Of a DNA stretch of 64,000 nt, positions 26,142-35,091 are shown piece by piece (the stretch's first letter is position 1; each line of letters starts with the position of its first letter). The position numbers and the translations under genes are program-made. The stretch spans positions 434,001-498,000 of the forward strand of contig NZ_LIRF01000008.1 in assembly GCF_001297705.1 (NCBI RefSeq), in the 5' to 3' direction. The notes beneath the pieces are model-generated. The model searched no databases. It was not told the DNA's origin and saw nothing but the letters and a program-made list of their open reading frames with translations. The DNA comes from Chryseobacterium sp. ERMR1:04. Lineage in GTDB: Bacteria > Bacteroidota > Bacteroidia > Flavobacteriales > Weeksellaceae.

Positions 26142-26160
26142 AAATAAATATTTTAATATA

Positions 26161-26196
26161 AAAACCAGCTCCAAAAATTGGAGCTGGTTTTATTTT
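26161..26196. terminator. Bidirectional terminator between the receptor and GH97 genes
   Basis: AAAACCAGCTCC pairs perfectly with GGAGCTGGTTTT around a seven-base loop. It lies between two convergent genes. Confidence 0.9.
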
Positions 26197-26235
26197 TATG
26201 GCATTGTTTAGTCCTGAAATAATAATCCCTTTTTA

Positions 26236-28347
26236 TTATTTCAAAGCTTTAATACTTATAGCAAAACCTCCTCCGGGAGCTACTTTAATTTTTAATGTTT
26301 GGTTCGATTTCACCTGTTGCTTAGAGATCTCATAGCTCTTAGGATTATGATTCCAGCTTGCCTGTTTTCCATCTTTATATAGGGTTGCTTCAAATTTTTC
26401 TCCTTTAGGCAAAAACGATAAATCTACGATTGCTTCTCTTGGGTTCTCATCTGTAATACTTCCCACAAACCATTCTTTCTTATTTTTTGCTTTTCTTGCA
26501 ATGGTAACATAGTCTCCAGGCTCTGCTTCAAGAATATAGGAAGAATCCCAATCTACAGCCACATCCTTAATAAACTGAAAAGCATCAGGATATTTTTTAT
26601 AGTTTTCAATTAAATCTGCTGCCATCTGAAGAGGGCTATACATCGTGATGTAAAGAGCCAATTGTTTGGTAAGCGTTGTACTTAACTGCGCTTTATTATT
26701 GCCGTAAACGGATAAATCTCCTTCAAATATTCCCGGTGTATAATCCATAGGACCTCCTATCAGTCGGGTAAACGGTAAAATGGTTGTATGATCGGGCTTG
26801 TTTCCACTAAAAGATTCAAACTCAGTTCCTCTTGCAGATTCCTGAGCAATCCAGTTGGGGAAAGTTCTATATAAGCCCGTTGGGCGCACGGCTTCGTGTG
26901 AATTGACCATGATATGATATCGGGCAGCTGTTTCCACAACATATTGATAATGATTCACCATCCATTGCCCGTCATGATATTCACTTCGGGGAATAATAGG
27001 TCCTACATATCCCGTTTTCACCGCATCATAACCATTGTCTTTCATAAACTTAAAACCATCATTAAGCTGTCTTTCATAGTCTACAACAGAAGATGTGGTT
27101 TCGTGATGCATGATGATTTTTACGTTTTTACTTTTTGCATATGCCTGAAGCTCCTTTACATCGAAATCCGGATATGCTTTCGTAAAGCTATAAATATGTT
27201 CTTTCCTGTACGCTTGGTTATCTTCCCAGCCTTCATTCCAGCCTTCTACCAATACAGCATCAAATCCGTTTTCTGCCGCGAAATCTATATATTCTTTTAC
27301 ATGTTTGGTATTGGCTCCATGAGTGCCATTGGGTGGTAAAGTCGTGTAGTCCGTTTTTCCTATTCTAATATCCTGATTATTTGAGTACGCCCAAGTAGAC
27401 CCTCCTCCTGTAAAATATTCCCACCAAACGCCAATATATTTAATCGGTTTTATCCAGGATGTATCTTCAATTTTGCTTGGCTCATTAAGGTTAACCACAA
27501 GATTAGAAGACAAAATTTTTCTAGCATCATCACTGATAATCATGGTGCGCCAAGGACTCACGGATCCTGTTTGAATAAAGCCTCGATCTCCGTTTTTATC
27601 CGGTGTAAGATTAGATGACAAAATAAAATTTTTCTCATCAAGAGTAAGGCTCATGGCGGGAAAATTAACCAAAGCTGCCTCATGAATATTGATATAAAGA
27701 CCGTCCTGAGATTTCAACATCAATGGGGTCTGTACCGCAAGGCTTTTACTTGGCGCTTTTGCGGCTAAAGATTCTTTTCTAGCATGATCAATAAGTTTCG
27801 AAACTTCAGATAATTGAGAGGTCGACACCGGAAATTCATTGGTGTCATAATCCGCAGGAATCCAAAAAGCTTTATAGTCTTTCCCTAGATTAAAACTCGT
27901 TGTTTCATTGTTAATCGTAAAATGTCTTAATTCAGATTGGATGGGAAATTCATATCGAAAGCCCAATCCATCATCAAAAAGTCTAAATCTGACATCCAGC
28001 TTCCAGCCTGTTTTCTGTTGAACTAAATGCACCAACATTTCGTTGTAGTGATTATTTACTTCTTTGTTGGGTCCCCAAACCGGGGTCCAATTTTTATTAA
28101 AAGAAGCATAATCAATATTTTCTACCTTAAATTCAGAATCATAAGAGTAGGAAGGCTTTATCGTAAATCCTAACTTACTGTTTTTTATTACACTTTTATC
28201 TTTATAGCCTAAAGAATAATAGGGACTTCCCCCTTCTTCAATGGTAAAATTTAATTTTAATTGACCATTGGGTGATGAAAACGTTTGTGCCTGAGTATTT
28301 ACCACAAACAGAATCCCTATCCAAAAGCATAAAATATATTTTTTCAT
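26236..28347 (-). CDS. Glycoside hydrolase family 97
   Basis: 703 residues from MKKYILCFWIGILFVVNTQAQ, a signal peptide. The N-terminal beta-sandwich (about 25-280), the catalytic (beta/alpha)8 barrel (about 290-580) and a C-terminal sandwich fit GH97. Visible barrel motifs are IKYIGVWWEYFTGG, FDAVLVEGWNEGWED, KIIMHHETTS, YDAVKTGYVG, MVNSHEAVRPTG and PFTRLIGGPMDYTPG. The Gly-Tyr at KTGYVG rather than an Asp, and the Glu in HEAV, suggest the inverting SusB-like alpha-glucosidase group over the retaining alpha-galactosidase group; I did not align it. An alternative start at 28452 would cross the terminator at 28361-28414 and is rejected. Confidence 0.92.
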   Translation of the reverse strand: MKKYILCFWIGILFVVNTQAQTFSSPNGQLKLNFTIEEGGSPYYSLGYKDKSVIKNSKLGFTIKPSYSYDSEFKVENIDYASFNKNWTPVWGPNKEVNNHYNEMLVHLVQQKTGWKLDVRFRLFDDGLGFRYEFPIQSELRHFTINNETTSFNLGKDYKAFWIPADYDTNEFPVSTSQLSEVSKLIDHARKESLAAKAPSKSLAVQTPLMLKSQDGLYINIHEAALVNFPAMSLTLDEKNFILSSNLTPDKNGDRGFIQTGSVSPWRTMIISDDARKILSSNLVVNLNEPSKIEDTSWIKPIKYIGVWWEYFTGGGSTWAYSNNQDIRIGKTDYTTLPPNGTHGANTKHVKEYIDFAAENGFDAVLVEGWNEGWEDNQAYRKEHIYSFTKAYPDFDVKELQAYAKSKNVKIIMHHETTSSVVDYERQLNDGFKFMKDNGYDAVKTGYVGPIIPRSEYHDGQWMVNHYQYVVETAARYHIMVNSHEAVRPTGLYRTFPNWIAQESARGTEFESFSGNKPDHTTILPFTRLIGGPMDYTPGIFEGDLSVYGNNKAQLSTTLTKQLALYITMYSPLQMAADLIENYKKYPDAFQFIKDVAVDWDSSYILEAEPGDYVTIARKAKNKKEWFVGSITDENPREAIVDLSFLPKGEKFEATLYKDGKQASWNHNPKSYEISKQQVKSNQTLKIKVAPGGGFAISIKALK

Positions 28348-28360
28348 ACGGTTTAATCTT

Positions 28361-28414
28361 AAAAAAAGCCTCTGCTCGCCACGCTCTACAATAGAGAAAT
28401 GATGAACAGAGGCT
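28361..28414 (-). terminator. Terminator between the cupin and GH97 genes
   Basis: On the minus strand AGCCTCTG (28407-28414) pairs with CAGAGGCT (28367-28374) around a 32-base loop that itself holds CTCTA-ttg-TAGAG, and a run of seven T follows. It should end the upstream transcript. Confidence 0.7.
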
Positions 28415-28435
28415 GATGTATATTTTAGTTTAGAA

Positions 28436-28933
28436 TTACCTTCCAAAATCATCCTGCACTCTCACGATATCGTCTTCGTCAGAAGGGCTAGAAGCATCAG
28501 TATGCTGCCAGATCTCGGCAACTACACCCCAACCCTGTAAACCAATTAGTCTGTGTCTCTCTCCTTGCTGAAGCTTGATTTGATCTTTTGGACCGAATTC
28601 TTTCAACTCGCCTTCTTCATCGGTATTGCTTCTTTTAATTCCAACCGTCCCTTCTACTACCTGCCAGATTTCTGCTCTACGGTGGTGATACTGCCAGCTT
28701 AGTCTTGCATCCGGAGCTACCAATAAGATTTTCGGGCTTAGCTTTCCTCCAATTTTTAAACTTTCTACATCAATTCCATCAAAATATTGGTTCGCAAAAT
28801 CCTGTGCCTGGTTTTCATCAATCACAAAAAAGCCACCCCAAGGTCTTGTATCATCCTTTGCGGCAATGTTAAAACCCTGTGTTCCCAACATTTCTTCTAC
28901 TCTATCAAATATTTCTTTCTTTTCTGCACTCAT
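28436..28933 (-). CDS. Phosphomannose-isomerase-type cupin
   Basis: 165 residues, cytosolic. The chain has DDTRPWGGFFVIDEN, then ISPKILLVAP-like KLSPKILLVAPDARLSWQYHHRRAEIW and VVEGTVGI, and the late GERHRLIGLQGWG. This is the type II mannose-6-phosphate isomerase cupin, present alone without a nucleotidyl-transferase half. The metal site uses the H-H-R-R-A-E-x-W region and a later His. In this locus it could convert mannose-6-phosphate to fructose-6-phosphate, but that is inferred. It lies 40 bases after the GH92 gene start side in the same operon, with a terminator behind it. Confidence 0.8.
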   Translation of the reverse strand: MSAEKKEIFDRVEEMLGTQGFNIAAKDDTRPWGGFFVIDENQAQDFANQYFDGIDVESLKIGGKLSPKILLVAPDARLSWQYHHRRAEIWQVVEGTVGIKRSNTDEEGELKEFGPKDQIKLQQGERHRLIGLQGWGVVAEIWQHTDASSPSDEDDIVRVQDDFGR

Positions 28934-28973
28934 TACAGTTGTATTTATAGGTTAAAAAATTATTATTAAATGA

Positions 28974-31244
28974 TTATTCTTTTGACATTGAATACGGAAA
29001 ATCCTTTTCCTGTGCACCTCTTTCTTTGTTTGGCTTACTATCCATTTGGAAGTCCAGAACAGCTCCTGTCATCAATTCTTTATGACTCAGCCAGTTTTTA
29101 GAATAAGGTTTCTGATTTATATTCAATGATTTTACATATAGATTTTCAGCACTATTTTGTGGCGCCTTTATTTCTATTTTCTTTCCGTTTTCAAGATGAA
29201 TCGTAGCCTCTTTAAATAAGGGTGCCCCTAAAACATACTGATCTGTGGCCGGAGTTACCGGATAGAAACCTAACGCAGAGAAAACATACCATGCAGAAGT
29301 CTGCCCGTTATCTTCATCTCCACAATAGCCGTCTGGTGTTGGCTGATATAGTTTATTCATCACCTCTCTTGCCCAATATTGAGTTTTATAAGGCGATCCT
29401 GAATAATTATATAAATAAATCATATGCTGAATGGGCTGGTTTCCGTGGGCATATTGTCCCATATTCATGATCTGCATTTCACGGATCTCATGAATTACGC
29501 CTCCATAATAACTGTCATCAAAAACCGGTGGAAGAGAAAAAACCTCATCCAGCTTTGCTTCAAATTTCTTTTTGCCTCCCATTAATTTCGCAAGACCATC
29601 AATATCCTGAAAAACAGACCAGGTATAATGCCAGCTATTTCCTTCTGTGAAAGCATCTCCCCATTTAAAAGGATTAAAAGGTTTCTGGAATTTACCATCC
29701 TGATTTTTACCACGCATTAACCCAGTTTCCGGATCATACATGTTTTTATAATTATAGGCTCTTTTTTTATAAATATCAATTTCTGAAGCAGGTTTCCCTA
29801 ACGCTTTTCCTAACTGATAAATAGCGAAATCATCGTAAGCATATTCCAACGTTCGGGCTGCATTTTCGTTAATTTTCACATCATAAGGCACATATCCTAA
29901 ACGATTGTAATATTCCACTCCTCTACGTCCTACAGCATCCATAGGGCCTTCATTATTGGCACCATGTTTTACCGCCTGCCAAAGTGTTTCTGTATCATAC
30001 CCACGAAGTCCTTTGATGTAAGCATCTGCCACTACGGAAGCCGAGTTGTTTCCAATCATAATATTGGAATATCCGGGACTGCTCCATTCTGGTAAGAAAC
30101 CTCCTTCCTTATAAGCGTTGGCCAAACCTTCCTGCATTTCAACATTAATGCCTGGATACACTAAATTCAGGAAAGGATATAATGCACGGAAAGTATCCCA
30201 AAAACCTGTTCCTGCAAACATTCTACCCTCTTCTATTTTCCCGTTATAAGGACTCCAGTGTTTTATTTTATTCTGCGCATCAACTTCATATAGTTTTTGT
30301 GGAAAAAATAAGGTTCTGTATAAAGAGGAATAAAAGGTTCTCATCTGTTGATCTGTTCCTCCCTTTACCTCGATCTTATTTAAGGTTTTATTCCAGATAT
30401 CTTTAGCATCTGTTTTTACCTGATCGAAACTTTTGTTTCCAATTTCTCTCTTCAAATTTATTTCTGCCTGCTCAAAACTGATGAATGAAGATGCTACTTT
30501 TGCATACACCGATTCTTTGTTTTTCAATTTAAAACCAACGACTGCTCCTGCATGATTACTGGTAACTTCAAGCTGATTGTTGATGAACTTATCATCCTTC
30601 CAAGCGGTGGTTACGTCAAAATCTTTATCAAACTGGATAATGAAATAGTTTTTAAAATTCTCATATTTTCCTGAGGCATACTTGGTGGTATATCCTATGA
30701 TCTTCTTTTCTTTTGGAAAAATCTTGATATAAGAACCTTTATCCAGCGCATCAATCACGACATACGCGCTATCTGTTTTAGGAAAATCAAATTTAAAAAA
30801 AGAAGCTCTTTCTGTAGGCGTAAATTCAGTGGTTACGTTAATATCAGCTAAATACACACTATAGAAATAAGGAGTTGCCTTTTCTGCTTTATGGCTGAAC
30901 CAACTTGCTCTGTCGTCTTCTTTAAATTTCAATTTACCAACGCCCGGCATGATCGCAAAAGCGCCGTAATCATTCATCCAGGGAGATGGCTGATGCGTTT
31001 GTTTAAAACCTCTTATCTTGTCGGCATCATAGCTATAGGCCCATCCGTCGCCCATTTTACCCGTTTGGGGCGTCCAAATATTCATTCCCCACGGAAGTCC
31101 TATTGCCGGATAGGTATTTCCATTCGACAAAGAGGGTTTGGATTGCGTTCCCATAAGCGGATTTACATAATCTACCGGGGATGAGCTCTGACTAAAAATC
31201 AAAGTACTCAGTAAAAGAAAATAAGTAGAAAATAAAGACTTCAT
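28974..31244 (-). CDS. GH92 alpha-mannosidase (first paralogue)
   Basis: 756 residues from MKSLFSTYFLLLSTLIFSQ, a signal peptide; an ATG two codons upstream is equally possible. GH92 enzymes are calcium-dependent, inverting exo-alpha-mannosidases. The N-terminal beta-sandwich has VDYVNPLMGTQSKPSLSNG; the helical barrel has FWDTFRALYPFLNL, GGFLPEWSSPGY and EGNSWHYTW. The motif close to the catalytic base reads GDEDNGQTSAWYVFSALG, unlike the NNEDCGQMSAWY of the second paralogue. So its linkage preference probably differs. It lies between the ROK kinase gene (19 bases) and the cupin gene (40 bases) in one operon. Confidence 0.92.
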   Translation of the reverse strand: MKSLFSTYFLLLSTLIFSQSSSPVDYVNPLMGTQSKPSLSNGNTYPAIGLPWGMNIWTPQTGKMGDGWAYSYDADKIRGFKQTHQPSPWMNDYGAFAIMPGVGKLKFKEDDRASWFSHKAEKATPYFYSVYLADINVTTEFTPTERASFFKFDFPKTDSAYVVIDALDKGSYIKIFPKEKKIIGYTTKYASGKYENFKNYFIIQFDKDFDVTTAWKDDKFINNQLEVTSNHAGAVVGFKLKNKESVYAKVASSFISFEQAEINLKREIGNKSFDQVKTDAKDIWNKTLNKIEVKGGTDQQMRTFYSSLYRTLFFPQKLYEVDAQNKIKHWSPYNGKIEEGRMFAGTGFWDTFRALYPFLNLVYPGINVEMQEGLANAYKEGGFLPEWSSPGYSNIMIGNNSASVVADAYIKGLRGYDTETLWQAVKHGANNEGPMDAVGRRGVEYYNRLGYVPYDVKINENAARTLEYAYDDFAIYQLGKALGKPASEIDIYKKRAYNYKNMYDPETGLMRGKNQDGKFQKPFNPFKWGDAFTEGNSWHYTWSVFQDIDGLAKLMGGKKKFEAKLDEVFSLPPVFDDSYYGGVIHEIREMQIMNMGQYAHGNQPIQHMIYLYNYSGSPYKTQYWAREVMNKLYQPTPDGYCGDEDNGQTSAWYVFSALGFYPVTPATDQYVLGAPLFKEATIHLENGKKIEIKAPQNSAENLYVKSLNINQKPYSKNWLSHKELMTGAVLDFQMDSKPNKERGAQEKDFPYSMSKE

Positions 31245-31263
31245 TATCATTTTATTAATTTAT

Positions 31264-32121
31264 TCAGGCTTTTTTCAAAGCATAGCTTGCAGCTCCTAAA
31301 ATGGCTGCATCTTCAAAAATAGCGGAAATTTTTATGGGTAGGTTAAGATTATTCTTTTTTAAATTAGAAATAAATCTTTTTTCAAAATAAGGAAAAGCTT
31401 TTGCAATATTTCCTCCTATAACTAAAACTTCAGGCTCATAACTTCTTACATATCTGATCATAAACTCTGCAAAAGAATCTGCATATTCATCAAATATTTT
31501 GGTTCGTATTTCTTCAGGCTTATCCAGTAATTCTTTGGTTCCGGAAATGGTTTCTCCTGTTAATTCTGCATACCGGTTGACAAACCATCTTGTTGCCAGA
31601 TAGTCTTCACAAATAGAATCCTTGAGAGGTGAATCCCACAGATCTTCATCCGTGGCAGTTTCGTTGTTATAAAAAGTGGTTCCAAGACCTGTTCCCAACG
31701 TTACTCCAAAAACTTTTTTATACCCTTGCGCGCAGCCTGCGAAAACTTCTCCTTCCATAAATGCAGCGGCATCATTTAAAAAATGAATCTGATCAGAAGA
31801 AATTGAAAGTCTCTTTGCCAGTTCTTCTTTGATATTTACCTGATAAATATCCATAAATTTTCCTTGCTGCATGGAAGAAACCCCATTTTCATAATCGAAA
31901 GGTCCGGGCATTGCGATCCCTATTAAAAGATGTTCTCTACTCAGATCATGAGCCACTTTTTCAATGGCAGACGTCCATGAAGAAAAAATAATTTCACGAG
32001 GCTCAAAAGAATCAACATGTTCTCTCCCATAAGTAGAGGGCAGTATTTCACGTTTCTGCGGATCAACCTGAGCCAACGTAATATGAGATCCTCCAATATC
32101 TATTCCTACTATATTCTGCAT
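31264..32121 (-). CDS. ROK family sugar kinase
   Basis: 285 residues. ROK proteins phosphorylate sugars with ATP. The phosphate-1 loop is VGIDIGGSHITLAQV, the catalytic-Asp region is HFLNDAAAFMEGE, and the phosphate-2 loop is GVTLGTGLGTTF; the adenosine loop is VLVIGGNIAKAF. There is no N-terminal winged helix, so it is a kinase and not a repressor. The usual CxCGxxGCxE zinc motif is missing; the region reads ICEDYLATRWF. Glucose, mannose or N-acetylglucosamine are all possible; the locus favours mannose or GlcNAc. It heads a transcript with GH92 and the cupin. Confidence 0.85.
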   Translation of the reverse strand: MQNIVGIDIGGSHITLAQVDPQKREILPSTYGREHVDSFEPREIIFSSWTSAIEKVAHDLSREHLLIGIAMPGPFDYENGVSSMQQGKFMDIYQVNIKEELAKRLSISSDQIHFLNDAAAFMEGEVFAGCAQGYKKVFGVTLGTGLGTTFYNNETATDEDLWDSPLKDSICEDYLATRWFVNRYAELTGETISGTKELLDKPEEIRTKIFDEYADSFAEFMIRYVRSYEPEVLVIGGNIAKAFPYFEKRFISNLKKNNLNLPIKISAIFEDAAILGAASYALKKA

Positions 32122-32160
32122 TATTTCGTTCTTTATTATGAACTTGTTTAAACCTTTTAT

Positions 32161-32300
32161 TTTAACCGCAAAAGAGACAAAAGATTAACACTTCAGTATT
32201 TTTAAGTTAATTATTAAACCGCTAATAAGAGCACATAAGTTTTCAAAATAGCTAAACTTTAAACGATTCAATAATAGCTTTTGTACCTTTTGTGGTTTAA
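32161..32300. repeat. Dispersed intergenic repeat, copy 1
   Basis: About 140 bp. The ends are inverted repeats (32161-32183 and 32278-32300), 19 of 23 positions matching: ACCGCAAAAGAGACAAAAG on the left and, complemented, AAACCACAAAAGGTACAAAAG-like on the right. The inside carries AAGAGCACATAAGTTTT at about 32228, a core shared with the copies at 59169 and 60766. It sits between the ROK gene and the GH18 gene, in a 437-base gap. Confidence 0.75.
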
Positions 32301-32354
32301 TTTTTAAATGAGTTTGAACAGGCTTTATATTTATATATCCTCAAAACAGACAAA

Positions 32355-32420
32355 CAAAAAGCAAAAATAAATAACACGGAATGATAATCATCCTTTTTGG
32401 AATTCATTTTTGCTTTTTTG
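32355..32420. other. Long stem-loop between GH18 and ROK genes
   Basis: CAAAAAGCAAAAATAAAT at the left pairs with ATTCATTTTTGCTTTTTTG at the right, a stem of about 17 pairs with a 30-base interior that can fold further (ATGATAATCAT). T-run on the plus side and A-run on the other. It may end the GH18 transcript, or be part of the repeat cluster. The rest of 32122-32558 holds copy 1 and the half-site at 32481. Confidence 0.5.
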
Positions 32421-32480
32421 TCTCTCTATTTTACTATTTAATTTGTTTTACTTTTTTAAATGTCTGGTTTACTAGTATTT

Positions 32481-32506
32481 TTTAAACGCAAAGACCACAA
32501 AGTTTT
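32481..32506. repeat. Half-site of the dispersed repeat
   Basis: TTTAAACGCAAAGACCACAAAG resembles one end of the dispersed repeat (AACCGCAAAAG-type 9-mers). No partner end is seen nearby. Confidence 0.4.
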
Positions 32507-32558
32507 TCAATGAGATCAAATTGTGGATAATCATTTACCTTTTTAGTTGAACCCTCAT

Positions 32559-34976
32559 TTATTCTACGATTATTTTACCGGATGATACAATCTGGCTATT
32601 TTTTGATGTTACTTTATAAAGATAAGTCCCCGTTGGTATATTTTGAGTATTCATGATAACATCATTTTTATTTACACTTTCTTTTCTAATCAGCTTTCCT
32701 GACACATCATACAAAGCAATTTCTTCCGCAGTATTAGTATTGATTCTGAAGTGAATATCATTCCCTCTTTTAACCGGATTTGGATATACATTGTTCTCTT
32801 TACCTAACTCACCATCCTTAATATCCTGTGTAGATAATGAAGCCGTACAAGGAACGTCCGTTTTCCAATTGGTATCTGACATGTTGATCAAGCTCGCAAA
32901 ATGAGTATTTGAAGTAGCATCCAACGCTCCGTTTCCACTGCCTTCATCCATTTTCCAGTTGGCTTCAAGACCGGTTGAGCTTGCTCCAACGTTACATTTA
33001 TTATCTAAAATCTCCTGAGGGGTTAATGCTTTTTTCCATACTCTGAATTCATCCAGAGATCCATTTAAAGCTCGTGAATTATCATAATTTCTAGCGATAT
33101 AAAGAATACCATTTGCTGTAAAATTACCCGAACTAGAAGCACTTGCATCCAAAGCGCCATTGATATAAAGCTTCATTGATGCACCGTCATAAGTTGCTGC
33201 AATGTGGTACCATGTATTGGTATTAAGGCCTGTATTACTGTTAAGCTTTACCTGAGATGAGCCAAAACTTAATATAAACTGTAATTTGTTATTAGCCAAG
33301 TTACCATCCCCAAATCGTAGCATTGCCGAATTACTATCTCCTACTTCAATTCCTAGAACTGATGAAATATAAGGAAAACTCGGTTTAAATGCATTTACTT
33401 TAACCCATCCTTCAAAGGTTAATGCATTTCCACTCAGGTTAAATTGTCCTGCATTAAGATATTGGGTACTTCCATTAAAAGAAAGCGCTCTTGGGCCAGG
33501 GCTTACAACAGGTGCAAAACCACTGTTAAATGCGGTATCAGCTGAATAAACGCTGGTATTTGTACCTCCGCAAGATGATTGTACTTTCCATACATAGTTG
33601 GTATTACCCGTCAGGTTCTGAAGGCTATACGTATTGGTTGAGATATTTGGAATCACATTCCATGTAGTTGCTGCTGCCGTTTTATATTGTAAGGTATAAG
33701 TAGAAGCAGTTCCCACAGCATCCCATGACAATTGCGTAGTTGTACCAAGGTTATTTGATGCCACCAAACCAGTTGGAGTAGCGCATCCGTTTCCAGAATT
33801 AAACCTCGGTGCAAAAAGGTAAGTACTCGTTAATGTTGAAGAACAGTTAGATTGTATTCTCCAGTCATAATCTGTATTCTGGGTAAGGCTATTGATCACG
33901 ACATTGCTTCCTGAATAGTTGGTTGCCACATTCGTCCATGTCGTTGAATTGGCTGCTTTATAATCGATATTATAGGTTTGAGAACCATTGGCAGTCCAAT
34001 TTAACTTAGCGGTAGTTCCGCTAGCATTCGTCATTTCCAACCCAAGTGGCGGATCACAGGCTTGCCCTTGTGACCACGAATAAAGAGCTCCACTGCGTTG
34101 TGTATTTTCACTGTAAAGAATATTTGATCCTGTACTCAGATAGCTTGCAACATCGGTTCCACCCAGATCGTACCACATGAATACTCCATACCCGTCGTTT
34201 TTTGTATTGGTTGCCAGACTTGTTAATGTAGCCACAGAAGTAGACTGTGGATTCGTGTTTTGAATCCACGTTGCAGCCGCTGATAGCTTACTATTATCAA
34301 GAGGTGATACACTAGGAGCACTGTAAGTACCATAATATGGGTTCCAGCTATAATCTATATAATTTCCGGCTTTATCTCCGTTATAATTTTGTCTTGTGGT
34401 GGCAGGCCCCAGATAATAAAATGTGATTAACTTATCGGGCATTGCACTTTTAAGTTCCTGCAAAAGCATAACAAAAGAACTGCTATTCGCAGGACCTGTT
34501 CCGTTATTTCCATAGCCTGCATATTCGTCATCCAGATCTACCCCATCCAAACCGTAAGTATAAACAGTATTGGCAATCTGTAATGCAAAATCTTTGGCTG
34601 CTTCACGGTTCGGGAAGTTCGAAATACCAGCTCCCTGATGATTTCCTAATAGATCCAACAATACCTTGATTCCCTTTTGCTGCAAAGGTCTTACATAGGT
34701 ATTTACATCATTCAATACTTTGGTAACATTGTTATTGTTTGAGATATACGCTCTGTTCTTGGAAACATCATAATTAATATTAGCCGCAAAAATAATGGCC
34801 ACATCAAAAAGCTGTTTCCCGCTGTTCTGCAAAGTATAAGACCCTGCATTCAACATATTATTGTTATTCACTTCTACATAGCATATTCCTACCGGATTAA
34901 GTTGCTGTGCACTAAGCTTTAAAGTACCCTGAAGGGCAAGGGCAAGTAGGGTAATAAAAACGGATTTTTTTCTCAT
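32559..34976 (-). CDS. GH18 endo-beta-N-acetylglucosaminidase with T9SS sorting domain
   Basis: 805 residues. A signal peptide (1-24) leads to a GH18 domain (about 25-300) with the catalytic motif D144-G-V-D-L-D-D-E151; Glu151 is the acid/base. It resembles the Endo H/F1 type, which cuts the GlcNAc-GlcNAc core bond of N-glycans. Then come two fibronectin type III-like domains (about 305-390 and 395-490), a LamG-like domain (about 495-690) and a type A T9SS C-terminal domain (about 725-805; NVYPNPVKRGNDIHFRI, then IPTGTYLYKV). So it is secreted across the outer membrane. Located in the mannosidase locus. Confidence 0.92.
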   Translation of the reverse strand: MRKKSVFITLLALALQGTLKLSAQQLNPVGICYVEVNNNNMLNAGSYTLQNSGKQLFDVAIIFAANINYDVSKNRAYISNNNNVTKVLNDVNTYVRPLQQKGIKVLLDLLGNHQGAGISNFPNREAAKDFALQIANTVYTYGLDGVDLDDEYAGYGNNGTGPANSSSFVMLLQELKSAMPDKLITFYYLGPATTRQNYNGDKAGNYIDYSWNPYYGTYSAPSVSPLDNSKLSAAATWIQNTNPQSTSVATLTSLATNTKNDGYGVFMWYDLGGTDVASYLSTGSNILYSENTQRSGALYSWSQGQACDPPLGLEMTNASGTTAKLNWTANGSQTYNIDYKAANSTTWTNVATNYSGSNVVINSLTQNTDYDWRIQSNCSSTLTSTYLFAPRFNSGNGCATPTGLVASNNLGTTTQLSWDAVGTASTYTLQYKTAAATTWNVIPNISTNTYSLQNLTGNTNYVWKVQSSCGGTNTSVYSADTAFNSGFAPVVSPGPRALSFNGSTQYLNAGQFNLSGNALTFEGWVKVNAFKPSFPYISSVLGIEVGDSNSAMLRFGDGNLANNKLQFILSFGSSQVKLNSNTGLNTNTWYHIAATYDGASMKLYINGALDASASSSGNFTANGILYIARNYDNSRALNGSLDEFRVWKKALTPQEILDNKCNVGASSTGLEANWKMDEGSGNGALDATSNTHFASLINMSDTNWKTDVPCTASLSTQDIKDGELGKENNVYPNPVKRGNDIHFRINTNTAEEIALYDVSGKLIRKESVNKNDVIMNTQNIPTGTYLYKVTSKNSQIVSSGKIIVE

Positions 34977-35091
34977 AATATAATTTGTTTTATTGTTTCT
35001 TGGTGTTAAAATTGTACAAATCTCTATCAGGACATTATTCTTTTACAGAAAAACATCTAAGGGAAAAATAGAAGAATGTACTCTTAAATGG

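Noticed and set aside
26236..28452. A longer GH97 frame starting at 28452
   Set aside because: It would cross the terminator at 28361-28414 and overlap the cupin gene, and it moves the signal peptide to residue 36.
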